From Acidobacteriaceae bacterium (GTDB taxonomy: Bacteria > Acidobacteriota > Terriglobia > Terriglobales > Acidobacteriaceae), in assembly GCA_003151155.1 (NCBI GenBank), contig PLWX01000272.1:1448-59391 (forward strand): a stretch of DNA of 57,944 nt. Reading direction: 5' to 3'. Below are positions 1 to 8,770 of this stretch, in pieces. Below the pieces are notes generated by a model. It had not been told where the DNA came from. It was given only the letters and a program-made list of their open reading frames with translations, and searched no databases. The position numbers were made by a program, and so were the translations under genes. The stretch's first letter is position 1; each line of letters starts with the position of its first letter.

Positions 1-129
1 CCTCTGACCGACGAGCAGATCACCCGCATTCTGCAATCGCAGGGCATTCAAGTCACCCGGCGCACGGTGGCAAAGTATCGCGAAGATATGCGCATCCCCA
101 GCACGCATCAGCGTCGCGTCCGCAATTAA
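1..129 (+). CDS. rpoN: RNA polymerase sigma-54 factor, C-terminal end (partial)
   Basis: This is the last 42 codons of sigma-54; the start lies before the window. The sequence shows the RpoN box (RRTVAKYRE), the signature by which sigma-54 recognises the -24 promoter element, followed by a short tail ending RRVRN. The preceding residues (LTDEQITRILQSQGI) match the usual helix before the box. Sigma-54 directs core RNA polymerase to GG/GC promoters and needs AAA+ activators. The stop codon overlaps the end of the convergent oxidoreductase gene by four bases. Two -24/-12 promoters about 4 kb downstream are likely targets. Identification is firm because the box is nearly invariant. Confidence 0.95.
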   Translation, partial: PLTDEQITRILQSQGIQVTRRTVAKYREDMRIPSTHQRRVRN

Positions 130-1550
130 TTCAGTTTCTTACTAAAGCGCTTGACCGCCACCTGTGCGGCGTTGAATCCGCACATGCCATGCACGCCTCC
201 GCCGGGCGGCGTTGAGGACGAACACAGATACACATTGGAAAGCGCGGTTGCATATTGCCGCCAGGTTGGACGCAGGAGGAGCTGGCGCCAGTCGGCTACA
301 CCGCCGTTGATGTCGCCGCCGACGAGGTTGGCGTCGCGGATTTCGAGGTCGGCGGGAGTCCAGGGGCGACGGGCGATTATGCAATCGTGGAAGCCGGGAG
401 CGAAGCGTTCGATTTGTGCTTCAATGCGCGGCAACATGTCGATGGTTGAGCCGTTCGGAACATGACAGTAAGCCCAGGCGATGTGCTTTCCCGCCGGCGC
501 GCGGCTGGTGTCGTAGAGAGTGGGCTGGGCTACCAGCAAGAAGGGCCGCTCGGCGTGGTTTCCCAATCGGACTGCTTTCTCCGATGCCGCAATTTCTTCC
601 ATGGATCCGCCGACGTGCACGGTCGAGGCTTCCGAGCAGGCGCGCGCCTTCCACGGAATTGGCGAGGATAGGGCGTAATCGACTTTGAACACTCCGGCAC
701 CGTAGCGATACTTCTGCAGCAAGCGGGTATAGGTATCAGGGAAGTTCGCGAGTTGTAAGACCTGGCGCGGCGTGACGTCACACAGAGCGAAGTTGAAATC
801 GCCCAGCGAACTGAGCCGATCCACGCGATGCGAGGTTGTGACAGTTCCATCCAAGCTTTGCAGGTGGCCGGTGAGGGCTTTGGCGATCGCTCCCGCGCCA
901 CCGCGGGGAATCGGCCAGCCCACTGCGTGTGCGGTGGCCGCTAAAACCAGCGCCACGGCGGAACTCATGGGCTCATCGAGGGCGAGAAATGAATGTGCGG
1001 CCATTCCCGCAAAGAGCGCTTTGGTTCGTGGATCTTTGAAGTAGAAATTGGCGAACTTCGTAGCCGGTAGAAGCCCGCGCAATCCGAAGTGCGCCAGCAA
1101 GAAGGGATGTTTGGGAACATGCAGGATAGGCTGCAGGATTTCGGTAGCCAGGTCGTTCCATCGCGCTGCGAGCGGGCCGATCAGGTCTTTCCATGCGGTT
1201 CCATCCGGTCCGAGTTGTTCGGCGGCGGCGTTGAGATCGCGCTCGAGGGTGACCGCGGTGCCGTCGTCGAGCGGGTGAGCGAGCGGAGCGGGGAAATGAA
1301 TCCACTCCAGGCCATGCGCTTGCAACGGAAGAGATTGGAAGAAGGGCGATGCTGCAGCCATGGGATGTACCGCGGAGCCAAAGTCATGAAGATAGCCGGG
1401 GAGGGTGAGCGGCAAGGTGCGCGCGGCGCCTCCGACCTCGGCTTCGGCCTCGAAGACTTCAACGGCGAAGCCTGCTTGCGCGGCGACGATTGCGGCAGCT
1501 AAGCCGTTCGGACCTGCGCCGACCACCACGACTCGGCCGCGAGAATTCAT
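126..1550 (-). CDS. FAD-dependent oxidoreductase, phytoene desaturase/PYROXD2-like
   Basis: A 474-residue flavoprotein of the phytoene-desaturase-like superfamily. The N-terminus carries the dinucleotide-binding fold with GAGPNGLAAA at about residues 11-20 and an acidic residue ending the second strand (VEVFEAE), followed by GGAART. The C-terminus has the family's second FAD contact (GGGVHGMCGFNAA). The substrate cannot be told; carotenoid synthesis is not indicated because no crt neighbours are present. The ATG overlaps the stop of the upstream gene in an ATGA arrangement, so the two are probably translationally coupled. It converges on rpoN with a four-base overlap. Confidence 0.85.
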   Translation of the reverse strand: MNSRGRVVVVGAGPNGLAAAIVAAQAGFAVEVFEAEAEVGGAARTLPLTLPGYLHDFGSAVHPMAAASPFFQSLPLQAHGLEWIHFPAPLAHPLDDGTAVTLERDLNAAAEQLGPDGTAWKDLIGPLAARWNDLATEILQPILHVPKHPFLLAHFGLRGLLPATKFANFYFKDPRTKALFAGMAAHSFLALDEPMSSAVALVLAATAHAVGWPIPRGGAGAIAKALTGHLQSLDGTVTTSHRVDRLSSLGDFNFALCDVTPRQVLQLANFPDTYTRLLQKYRYGAGVFKVDYALSSPIPWKARACSEASTVHVGGSMEEIAASEKAVRLGNHAERPFLLVAQPTLYDTSRAPAGKHIAWAYCHVPNGSTIDMLPRIEAQIERFAPGFHDCIIARRPWTPADLEIRDANLVGGDINGGVADWRQLLLRPTWRQYATALSNVYLCSSSTPPGGGVHGMCGFNAAQVAVKRFSKKLN

Positions 1551-3190
1551 GGCTGCGGCCTATCTTCGTCGGGCATGGCGACGACACGAACTGTGCCATT
1601 CTCGCGCAATTCCAATGTCGGGGCGTATTGTCCGACTAACTCGCGTCGCCACCAGTTTCCTGTCCGTCGCTTTTCTTCCATGGAGGTGAACCAATACTGC
1701 CACAGGACGGCTTTGACCTGCCTGGGCGGCTGGGTTGGGAATGGATTGCCGGCGAATAATTTCAAGACGCTTGCATCGTTGGAGAGAAGCCGTATCTCGG
1801 CATTGGGCACGATCGCGTTGTCGCGCCAGGTGTCGAGGGAGGCGAACCAGAGGTTCCAGTCGAAGCGCGGCTGATAGGGAGCAAAGATTTTCGGCGATTC
1901 ATTGAGCGCCTGAGGCTTGTAGCGGAAAGGATAGGGCGTCCAAGTGTTGCCGTCGTTGGAACCTTGGAATTCGATCTCGTAGCGGCCGCGCGTCATGACC
2001 GCGAAAAGACCGTATTGGTTGGCGATGCGGAGGGGCTCGAGAAGAAGGACCGGAGTTCCCGGCAAGGGAACGCGCCGCCACAGCAACCTCAGCAGCTCGG
2101 CGGAAGTCGCATAGAAAATCCAAGTGAGCATCACGACGGAGATCGCCAATTTCATCGCACGGAAATTACGAAGAACTAACGACGGGGCCGAGCCTTGTGT
2201 TTTTCCGAGTCTCGGCTCCTCCGAGGCAGGTGCTGTTTTGTGGGTGATGCGTGTCCACACAAAGTTTAGAAAATGGTCGTCCACCAGCAGAATGCCGAGC
2301 GATAAGACGAGGTAATTCAAGAACGCATAATTCGCCGTAGAGATCACCCCGATCTCCCAGACCGTTACCAGGCAGAAGAGCGCAATGCGGAAGCGGCGGG
2401 GGAACAGGATTATCCAGACAAGACCGAGTTCCAACACAAGGGTTGCTCCGACGGTGAAGGCGTGAAAGCTATGTGGCAGGTGCTGGACGTACCAGCCAAT
2501 CCAGGTGGGGAGGGGGCCGTTCTGGTAGTACTCATCCATAGCGGTGTAATTGCGCCACTGGATATCGCCGCTGGCGAGCTTCACGATTCCTGACTCGAAG
2601 TAGATTCGAAGCCACTCCCATTGGAGAAGGAAAAGACTCGCGCGTGAGGGCGGATGAGACGCGCCTAGCCCGGGACGTATTCCGGGTGGCGCGAAGAACA
2701 AAGAAATGAACCCTGCTTCGAGCAACATCCCATCCGATTGGTAAGACGAGAAATCGCCGGCGGCACTGACGAAGGAGAGGAAACACAGGAAGCAAACGAA
2801 CAACATGCCGCGAGGGCAGAGGTTCAGTACCAGGAGGATCGAGGCGACCAGGCCGATCCAGCAGAACGCGAGGATGGCGGGGGAACTGGAAGCGATCCAG
2901 TAGAGCGAAGGGGCATACCAGAAGCGTTCAATTCCCGGCGCATTGTGCGCGATCATCTGCAGATAGTCGCGTGCCGGGAGAATGCCGTCCGTACCGATCA
3001 GGCCTTGTACCTGACGGAGGAGGGAATAAAACGCTGAGGCGTAGATCAGGCCTAAGAGTCGGAGGAAGATCCAGCGCGGAAGGAGACGGTTGGCAGCGCC
3101 GAACTCCGAAGCGAATAGCATTCGGACGCCATTGCGCCACCAGGAAGCTTCCTGGACTTCGTTTTCACCGCCGCTGAAGAGTCCATCCAT
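1547..3190 (-). CDS. Lipase maturation factor family membrane protein
   Basis: A 547-residue polytopic membrane protein resembling the LMF1/lipase maturation factor family. Seen directly are the opening region (WIFLRLLGLIYASAFYSL), several hydrophobic helices, the loop with WEWLRIYFESGIVKL and SGDIQWRNYTAMDEYY, and the C-terminal region with RFDWNLWFASL that is typical of the family. In animals LMF1 helps fold lipases in the endoplasmic reticulum; the bacterial role is unknown. I chose the ATG at 3190 over an upstream TTG at 3259, since residues before it do not look conserved; neither has a strong ribosome binding site. It is coupled to the following oxidoreductase by a four-base overlap. 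Confidence 0.85.
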   Translation of the reverse strand: MDGLFSGGENEVQEASWWRNGVRMLFASEFGAANRLLPRWIFLRLLGLIYASAFYSLLRQVQGLIGTDGILPARDYLQMIAHNAPGIERFWYAPSLYWIASSSPAILAFCWIGLVASILLVLNLCPRGMLFVCFLCFLSFVSAAGDFSSYQSDGMLLEAGFISLFFAPPGIRPGLGASHPPSRASLFLLQWEWLRIYFESGIVKLASGDIQWRNYTAMDEYYQNGPLPTWIGWYVQHLPHSFHAFTVGATLVLELGLVWIILFPRRFRIALFCLVTVWEIGVISTANYAFLNYLVLSLGILLVDDHFLNFVWTRITHKTAPASEEPRLGKTQGSAPSLVLRNFRAMKLAISVVMLTWIFYATSAELLRLLWRRVPLPGTPVLLLEPLRIANQYGLFAVMTRGRYEIEFQGSNDGNTWTPYPFRYKPQALNESPKIFAPYQPRFDWNLWFASLDTWRDNAIVPNAEIRLLSNDASVLKLFAGNPFPTQPPRQVKAVLWQYWFTSMEEKRRTGNWWRRELVGQYAPTLELRENGTVRVVAMPDEDRPQP

Positions 3191-3271
3191 AACTGCTGGG
3201 ATTAGATGAACACAATTCGCGATCCGGAGAAAAGCAATTTGCGAGTTGGCAAATGCCAAAGGTCCGGGCGA

Positions 3272-3442
3272 TTACCGGGAAAGAACTCCCGGCGCAGGCA
3301 CGGCCACGGCTTGAGGCGGTATCCAGCGCGCGCCCAAATTTAAGAAGCCCAGGTTGGAAAATAAAGGCGACTGGGTAACGAAACGTGTGCCGGAATAGCT
3401 GGCAAGAACAAGGAAGAGGTAAATCACCAAGCGGAAATTCAT
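3272..3442 (-). CDS. Small hypothetical secreted or membrane-anchored protein
   Basis: A 56-residue ORF from an ATG at 3442; the frame also opens earlier from a TTG at 3490. The first 20 residues (MNFRLVIYLFLVLASYSGTR) form a hydrophobic signal or anchor, followed by a short proline- and alanine-rich tail. I recognise no family. It lies on the same strand as the lipase-maturation-factor gene, 81 bases upstream of its ATG, so it could be cotranscribed. No strong ribosome binding site is seen. It may be spurious. Confidence 0.35.
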   Translation of the reverse strand: MNFRLVIYLFLVLASYSGTRFVTQSPLFSNLGFLNLGARWIPPQAVAVPAPGVLSR

Positions 3443-3533
3443 CAGGGCCCGACTTTCTAGTTCGGCGTGAAGGAGTCGAAGTCTCTCCAATTCGCTTAAA
3501 AGTTTGGATGGCTATCGCACCGCGCGGGTGGGC

Positions 3534-3995
3534 TTAAGCCACTTGGCTGAGAGCAGAGCCGGCATTCAACACACTGCTGATGCCTGCGCCCCCGTATGCG
3601 GAAGCGGCGGTGATCGCGAGATTCTTGAAGAGGCTTAACGGGTCGGTCGTCGCCGGGGTATCGGTGGGGTTGGATGTCGCGCTGGCTTGCTGGCCATGAC
3701 GAGAGTGAACGAGGTGCTGCTGTAGCGCTCTTTGGATCGTGGCGTAGTCCTGCTGGGCGGCCGTGACATTGCCCGATTGCAGATCCTGCCCAAGCTACTG
3801 CATCGCCTTCGGCATGGAATTGTGGGTGGGGATGGTAGTCGAGGGGGAGGAGGTCAGGTTCGCAAAATCCTTCTGCGCCGCTGCGACATTACCCGATTGA
3901 AGGTCAGTTCCGAGCTACTGAAAGGTTGTACGCATCTGTTCAAACTGATTCGTCACTTGCGACCGGTATAGATTGCTGATGTTTCCCGTGACCAT
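3534..3995 (-). pseudogene. Tandem-repeat protein gene with two in-frame amber codons
   Basis: An otherwise open frame of 154 codons begins at an ATG preceded by a near-perfect Shine-Dalgarno (GGAGGTGA, five bases from the ATG) and a -24/-12 promoter, yet carries TAG at codons 27 (3915-3917) and 67 (3795-3797). The two stops sit at the same place in a 40-codon repeat: FQ*LGTDLQSGNVAAAQ and MQ*LGQDLQSGNVTAAQ. In each case TAG follows a CAG, so a CAG to TAG change is the simplest origin. Beyond the stops the frame stays coding-like to a TAA, ending in an alanine/glycine/serine-rich tail. It may be a decaying gene, or the ambers may be read through. The function of the LQSGN-type repeat is unknown to me. 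Confidence 0.7.
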
Positions 3996-4021
3996 CGTTG
4001 TCACCTCCGGTTGGGATGATT

Positions 4022-4038
4022 TGCAGGAGATGTGCCAG
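4022..4038 (-). promoter_or_regulatory. Sigma-54 (-24/-12) promoter of the amber-containing repeat gene
   Basis: Read on the - strand the site is CTGGCACATCTCCTGCA, matching TGGCAC-N5-TTGCA with one change in the -12 element. The GG and GC dinucleotides are exactly ten bases apart. Transcription would start near 4011, giving a leader of about 15 bases that contains the GGAGGTGA ribosome binding site. rpoN ends 4 kb away. Confidence 0.7.
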
Positions 4039-4168
4039 AAGACATTATGGAAATTTTAGAAAAACCCGTGAATTTCGAGAGGGGAAGGCGGATTGCCGTC
4101 AAAAATGACTTAAGTTTTCGAATTTGCTATTGCCCGTAGGTTCATTTAAGGCGTCAAATAAATGTACG

Positions 4169-4185
4169 TTGGCAGGCATTTTGCA
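4169..4185 (+). promoter_or_regulatory. Sigma-54 (-24/-12) promoter of hpf
   Basis: TTGGCAGGCATTTTGCA has the -24 GG at 4171-4172 and the -12 GC at 4183-4184, separated by exactly ten bases, and matches TGGCAC-N5-TTGCA except for one base. Transcription would start near 4196, leaving a leader of about 30 bases that includes the AGGAGGGG ribosome binding site before the hpf ATG. It is divergent from a second -24/-12 site about 130 bases away. Confidence 0.75.
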
Positions 4186-4226
4186 AACTGTTTTGCGCCT
4201 GCGCGTGAACAACCAGGAGGGGAGCA

Positions 4227-4817
4227 ATGAACGTAGAAGTCATTGGCAGACAGTACAACATCACTCCCGCCGTTCGTAAGGAGGTGGAAGCTGGACTCGA
4301 AAAGCTCACCAAGATCCTCGGTGACAGTTTCAAGAGCAAGGTGATTCTCTCCGTCGAAAAACATCGCAATATTGCCGAAATCACGATCAAGCGTCGTGCG
4401 AACGATCTGGTGGGGCTGGCGGAATCGACCGACATGCGGACCGCGATCGGCGAAGCCCTCGACCATATCGAAAAGCAGGCGCTGAAGCACAACGGACGCC
4501 GTCGGAATATCAAGCGCAAAGGGAAAGCCGATTGGAAAGAAACCGGCGACGAGCAGGCACTCACCATAGCGGTGGGCGCGACTGCAACAACCGCTGTGCC
4601 GATCATCGTGCATAAGTTTCCGTCCATCACGCGCACCACGGAGGCACATCTGACGCGCTCGCAGGATGCGGTAGCACTTCGGCCGATGACGATCGAAGAA
4701 GCGGTGAAGGAATGTGAGTTCCGCGATCGTGAGGTCTTTGTGTTTCGTGACAAAAAGGGAAGAGTCAACGTGCTGCATCGCAGGAAAGATGGAAAAATAG
4801 AATTGATCGAAGCGTAA
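4227..4817 (+). CDS. hpf: Ribosome hibernation promoting factor, long form
   Basis: A 196-residue long-form HPF (sigma-54 modulation protein family), which dimerises 70S ribosomes into inactive 100S particles in stationary phase. The N-terminal S30AE domain spans about residues 1-100 (MNVEVIGRQYNITPAVRKEV opening, basic RRRNIKRK helix end), a linker follows, and the C-terminal dimerisation domain runs from about 150 to 196 (LRPMTIEEAV, VFVFRDK, VNVLHRRKDGKIELIE). AGGAGGGG lies six bases from the ATG. A -24/-12 promoter upstream and a hairpin terminator downstream make it a single-gene transcript under sigma-54. The rpoN-hpf pairing is common, but here three or four opposite-strand genes separate them. 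Confidence 0.95.
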   Translation: MNVEVIGRQYNITPAVRKEVEAGLEKLTKILGDSFKSKVILSVEKHRNIAEITIKRRANDLVGLAESTDMRTAIGEALDHIEKQALKHNGRRRNIKRKGKADWKETGDEQALTIAVGATATTAVPIIVHKFPSITRTTEAHLTRSQDAVALRPMTIEEAVKECEFRDREVFVFRDKKGRVNVLHRRKDGKIELIEA

Positions 4818-4841
4818 CTTTCAATTCAAAGAGTAAAGCGA

Positions 4842-4868
4842 GGGGCACCGGCGAGTGCCCCTTCTGAT
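4842..4868 (+). terminator. Rho-independent-like terminator after hpf
   Basis: A perfect 7-bp stem, GGGGCAC (4842-4848) with GTGCCCC (4855-4861), closes a 6-base loop and is followed by TTCTGATTTG. It lies 25 bases after the hpf stop and just before the ribosome binding site of the next gene. Confidence 0.65.
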
Positions 4869-4890
4869 TTGTTTCGAGAAAGGACACGAA

Positions 4891-5415
4891 ATGAATTCCC
4901 CTGTTAGCCAGCCGGAACCCTGGTTGCGCGGCACCCATGCGGAGGTGCATGCGGTGCAGCGCGCCGTACTGCATGCCCTCGAGCTTGCAAAAGAAGACAT
5001 ACAACGCTGGTGTTCGGAGCTGAGCGACGAGGAGTTGAATGCCCGTCCCGGGGAGATTGCGCCGGTGGCGTTTCATTTGCGGCACATCGCGCGGAGCCTG
5101 GACCGGTTGTTGAGTTACGCGGAAGGGAAACAACTATCTCCAGAGCAATTGAACGTCTTGCGCACCGAATCCGCGCCGGATGCGGATCGCGCTTCAGTTC
5201 TTGCCGAACTGGAGGCCGCGCTGGCGGCTGCGGCGGCACGCGTACGAGCATTTGTTCCGTCGGAAATCGAGAAGGTGAGGTTAGTTGGTAAGAAACAATT
5301 GCCAACGACGGTCGGAGGGCTGCTGGTGCATGTCGCGGATCACACCCAGAGACATGTAGGACAGGCAATCACGACGGCAAAGATCGTGCAGTGGCAGCAA
5401 AGGTCCAAGGCATAG
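4891..5415 (+). CDS. DinB-like four-helix protein
   Basis: A 174-residue protein of the DinB/YfiT-like superfamily, small four-helix bundles that often bind a divalent metal through three histidines. Candidate ligands are visible in FHLRHIARSLDRLL and in HVADHTQRHVGQ near the C-terminus. Members include thiol-dependent transferases, but no substrate can be assigned. The ATG at 4891 is chosen because AAGGA precedes it by six bases; an upstream in-frame start at 4855 falls inside the terminator hairpin of hpf. A perfect inverted repeat follows the stop. Confidence 0.75.
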   Translation: MNSPVSQPEPWLRGTHAEVHAVQRAVLHALELAKEDIQRWCSELSDEELNARPGEIAPVAFHLRHIARSLDRLLSYAEGKQLSPEQLNVLRTESAPDADRASVLAELEAALAAAAARVRAFVPSEIEKVRLVGKKQLPTTVGGLLVHVADHTQRHVGQAITTAKIVQWQQRSKA

Positions 5416-5419
5416 AAAG

Positions 5420-5443
5420 GCCCGGCGAAATGAATCGCCGGGC
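5420..5443. terminator. Shared hairpin between convergent genes
   Basis: A perfect 9-bp stem, GCCCGGCGA (5420-5428) with TCGCCGGGC (5435-5443), has loop AATGAA. On the - strand it is followed by CTTTCTATG, a weak U-rich run, so it most likely ends the chemotaxis receptor transcript and may also stop the DinB-like gene. Confidence 0.6.
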
Positions 5444-5460
5444 AGAGTCGAGCAGCGGCT

Positions 5461-8190
5461 TTACTGAATCATGGTGCCTGACGGTGTCCTCCCAGATTTC
5501 GAAGACGCCGGCGAATAGTGGTCGGCACCGTTTCCGTTCGAGGCGTGTCCCTCGTCAAACTTGAAGCGAGAGACCAGTTTCTTGACTTCGAGGGCCATGT
5601 GCTCCAGAGACCTCGCGCTCTGCTGGGTCTCGGCCGCTCCGGAGGTGGTGGTACGAGCAGCTTCGGCGACGCCGGTGACGTTGCGAGTGATGTCGATATT
5701 GCCCTTTGCAGCCTCGGCGAGGTTACGGCTGATTTCGTTGCTGGTGACGCTCTGTTCCTCAACTGCGCTGGCAATCGTGGTCTGAATGTCACTGATCTGG
5801 GTGATTACGGTGCCGATCTCACCGATCGCGGAGACCGCTCCGGTGGTATCGGACTGAATCGCTTCGATCTTGCGGCTGATATCCTCGGTCGCCTTTGCAG
5901 TTTCTTTGGCGAGCTCTTTCACTTCGTTGGCGACGACCGCGAAACCTTTGCCGGCTTCTCCGGCGCGTGCGGCCTCGATGGTGGCATTGAGGGCGAGCAG
6001 GTTGGTCTGTTGGGCGATCGAAGTGATGACCTTGATGACCTGGCCGATCTCGGCGCTGCTCTGTCCGAGTTTGCCGATGGTCTTGTTGGTTGACTCCGCA
6101 GTTTGCACCGCGGAATGCGCAACCCGGGTGGCTTCCGCCGTGTTCTTGGCAATCTCCTTGATGGAAGCACCCATCTGGTCGGCGCCGCTGGCAACTGTCT
6201 GCACGTTGCGGCTCACCTGTTCGGAAGCCGCGGAAACAACGTTGGCCTGGCTGGCAGTTTCGTCGGCGCTGGCTGTCATCTGCTGACTGACGTTGTTAAG
6301 GGCCTGAGCTGATTTCAGGAGTTCGTCGGTGGTGGCGTTAATTTCGAGCATCGCAGCACGGACGGACGATGCCGACTTGCGGACCGCCTCTCCGATATCT
6401 TCATAGGCTTTGCGAGCCGCGGCGGTGTCCTGGTCTCCGGCGTCCACCTGCACGGTGATTCCGAGATCTCCTTCGGCAAACTGCAGCAGGCTGGCCGAGA
6501 GCTTTTTCGCCTCGCGAGCCTGGTACTCGGAGACCTTCTCCGCCTGCCGGATTGCGGACTTCGTAGAACTTTCGTCGTCGAGCAATTCGAAGGCGCCGAT
6601 AATCTTGCCTTCGCCGTCTTTCAAAGGAACGGCACAACAAGTGAAGTCGTAACGCTTTCCTTGAATGTTGGCACCGGTTTCGATTTTAATCAGGGTGTCT
6701 GACTTCATGGCTTGCGCGCAGGTACATTTCTCCGTGTTGCAAGCGACGGAATTGTAGCCGCATCTCGATCCGATCAGACTGTCATTGCTTTTGCCCAACA
6801 ATTCCAAGCCGGCCCGGTTCATGTATTGGATTTTGTAATTGCTATCGATGAACTGAATCGGCTTGGGAATGGCATCAAATTTTCCGACGATGGTGTCGAG
6901 GGTGTAGTTGACCCCTTGGACGATCTTACGGAAATCGCCCTGCTGACGGTTCGCGTCGGCGCGGAAGCCCAAGCGGCCATGGATGGCGGCGTCGGAAAGG
7001 GTTTGGGTATCGGCGATCAGGCTCTTGAGATTGCCTCGAACTTGCTCAAAGGTTTCATTGATGAAGGCTTTCTTGCCGGGAAACTTTTCGAGGGGTGCTT
7101 CGAAGTTGCCTCGTCCAAATTCCGCCAGGCAGGCCATCGCCTTTTTCTTAACCGTGATGTGCCCGGCGACCATTTTATTGATGCCGGCAGCTACTTCGGT
7201 GTAGGCGCCCTGGAACTTGCGACTGTCAATCATGACGTCGATATCGCCGGCGTCATGCTGATCCGACATGAGCTTCATTTCCTGCATGAGGCACTTCAAG
7301 GTATCGAGGAGGGATTGGAAGCTCTTCGCGAGAACGTCGTTAGCGGAGGCGGGCTTGATCTCGACCTTCAGATCACCGGCCGCAATCTGCTCGGCTGCTC
7401 GTGCACGCTCTTTGGTCAGGGAGGCGAGGTCGGCTAAAGTTTGCACGAGCATTCCGACTTCGTCCTTGGAATCTGCCTTGATTTCGACGTTCACATCGCC
7501 GATCGCGAGTTTCGCGGCAAGTGCCTGCAACTGCTTGATGGGGGCGGCGATCAGGCGAGTCAAGAACCATCCAAGGCCAAATGAAGCGAGGATGCCCAGT
7601 GCGATAAACACGAGGATCGTGCGGGTGGCGGAAGCTGCGAGTGCGGTGTTGGAGTGCTCTTTGTCTTGGGCGAACTTGTCGTTGATCGCGAGGAGTTCCT
7701 CGAAATCGGTCGCCGTGGCGGAAGTGAGATCTTTCAGGGTATTTAAAAGGCGGCCCGCCTCTTTGTCTTTCATTTCGATGGCGAGAGAAAATCCGGGTTC
7801 GACACGACGCCGGTAGTCGACCAATTCTGACTGCAGTTTTGGCGCCAGGACTTTCTCGCGGTCGCTCAACGGGGTTGTGAGATAGGTTGCGAGATGCTGG
7901 TCGATCAACTGACTGTCAGCTTGAAACGCGGCATATTCCTTGCGGCGTTCGTCCGCCGTGGGAACGCTTACTGAGCTACGGGTACGCATCCTGGCGTCGA
8001 GAAATGCGCTTTGCGCAGCTGCCAGTTCGCGAATCGAGACAAATGCATTGGAGTACATCTCCTCGCTCGCAGCGGCCACTTTGTTGGTGCTGGAAACACC
8101 TTGATATCCAATGATGCCTGCAATGCCCGCTATCAAGAGAAAACTCAACAGCAGCTTGGTGGCTAGTTTCAGGTTATAAAACCATTTCAT
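5461..8190 (-). CDS. Methyl-accepting chemotaxis protein with cysteine-rich PAS domain
   Basis: A 909-residue transmembrane chemoreceptor. From the ATG at 8190 (GGAG seven bases upstream) it has a first membrane helix at 10-30, a periplasmic helical-bundle sensor at about 35-188, a second helix at 191-212, a HAMP region at 211-265 and HAMP-like repeats, a PAS domain at about 438-540, and the cytoplasmic signalling domain whose tip is at 727-760 ([20 protein letters not shown], then [11 protein letters not shown]). The PAS domain has cysteines 477, 484, 489 and 491, plus 518 and 519, a pattern suggesting a metal or redox cofactor. No C-terminal CheR-tethering pentapeptide is seen. A longer start at 8280 (GTG) lacks a ribosome binding site. 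No other che genes are in the window. Confidence 0.93.
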   Translation of the reverse strand: MKWFYNLKLATKLLLSFLLIAGIAGIIGYQGVSSTNKVAAASEEMYSNAFVSIRELAAAQSAFLDARMRTRSSVSVPTADERRKEYAAFQADSQLIDQHLATYLTTPLSDREKVLAPKLQSELVDYRRRVEPGFSLAIEMKDKEAGRLLNTLKDLTSATATDFEELLAINDKFAQDKEHSNTALAASATRTILVFIALGILASFGLGWFLTRLIAAPIKQLQALAAKLAIGDVNVEIKADSKDEVGMLVQTLADLASLTKERARAAEQIAAGDLKVEIKPASANDVLAKSFQSLLDTLKCLMQEMKLMSDQHDAGDIDVMIDSRKFQGAYTEVAAGINKMVAGHITVKKKAMACLAEFGRGNFEAPLEKFPGKKAFINETFEQVRGNLKSLIADTQTLSDAAIHGRLGFRADANRQQGDFRKIVQGVNYTLDTIVGKFDAIPKPIQFIDSNYKIQYMNRAGLELLGKSNDSLIGSRCGYNSVACNTEKCTCAQAMKSDTLIKIETGANIQGKRYDFTCCAVPLKDGEGKIIGAFELLDDESSTKSAIRQAEKVSEYQAREAKKLSASLLQFAEGDLGITVQVDAGDQDTAAARKAYEDIGEAVRKSASSVRAAMLEINATTDELLKSAQALNNVSQQMTASADETASQANVVSAASEQVSRNVQTVASGADQMGASIKEIAKNTAEATRVAHSAVQTAESTNKTIGKLGQSSAEIGQVIKVITSIAQQTNLLALNATIEAARAGEAGKGFAVVANEVKELAKETAKATEDISRKIEAIQSDTTGAVSAIGEIGTVITQISDIQTTIASAVEEQSVTSNEISRNLAEAAKGNIDITRNVTGVAEAARTTTSGAAETQQSARSLEHMALEVKKLVSRFKFDEGHASNGNGADHYSPASSKSGRTPSGTMIQ

Positions 8191-8400
8191 GGCACTCTCC
8201 TTCAGAGGCGTCTGCGGATCTCGCACTTTCCCGAACATCGGCAGGGCGGAGAGAGACTCAAGCGGAATGGGGGCGGTCACGGATGAAAACTCTCTAATGA
8301 TTCCGCAGTTCTGGAAGTTCTGAGCGGCGAGGCCAACTTCAACCTTCCTTCTTGCCTCCTACAAGAAAAAGAACGAACCCACACGATTCAGATTGCGCCG

Positions 8401-8760
8401 GTGATGCCGGCACCCAACCAACTTGCGCTGGAGCGACTCGGGTCCAGCCTCACCCAAACGATTGCCGGCGGACGAGGCGTGAGTCTTTTCAATTCCGTGG
8501 GCGATGCCTGGACCGAGGATTACTTGAAGATCAGGGGCGACCTGGCGGTCGATCTGAGGAGCAACATCGCGGCTGAAGCGCGGGCCAAGATTGTTTACGA
8601 GCGTCTGATTTCTTTCACCGACGAAGGGGAAGGACTGAACGTCACGCTGTACGATCCGAAGCCGAATTCGGAGAAGACATCGAAGGTCGACTCTACGCCG
8701 GTGGGCGATCGAAAGATGATGAAGTCTAGTGATTCGACACGCAAACATAAAGTTGCGTAA
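8401..8760 (+). pseudogene. Manganese-catalase-like fragment
   Basis: A 119-residue ORF whose centre (GDAWTEDYLKI, DLRSNIAAEARAKIVYERL, then FTDE) closely matches the middle of the manganese catalase family, including the helix with metal-binding glutamate. A full-length member is roughly 280-300 residues. The N-terminal ferritin-like half and the helix that normally follows FTDDP are missing, and the C-terminal 40 residues do not look like catalase. No ribosome binding site precedes the GTG or ATG at 8401-8406, while a good terminator follows. The simplest reading is an internally deleted remnant; a small catalase-derived protein is possible. Confidence 0.5.
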
Positions 8761-8770
8761 TGCGAACGAC

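Noticed and set aside
3732..3971. A 79-codon + strand ORF opposite the amber-containing gene
   Set aside because: It has no ribosome binding site and is the mirror of the repeats on the - strand.
8161..8190. A TGGCAC that could be a -24 element at the chemoreceptor start
   Set aside because: No GC occurs ten bases after the GG, and it overlaps the start codon.
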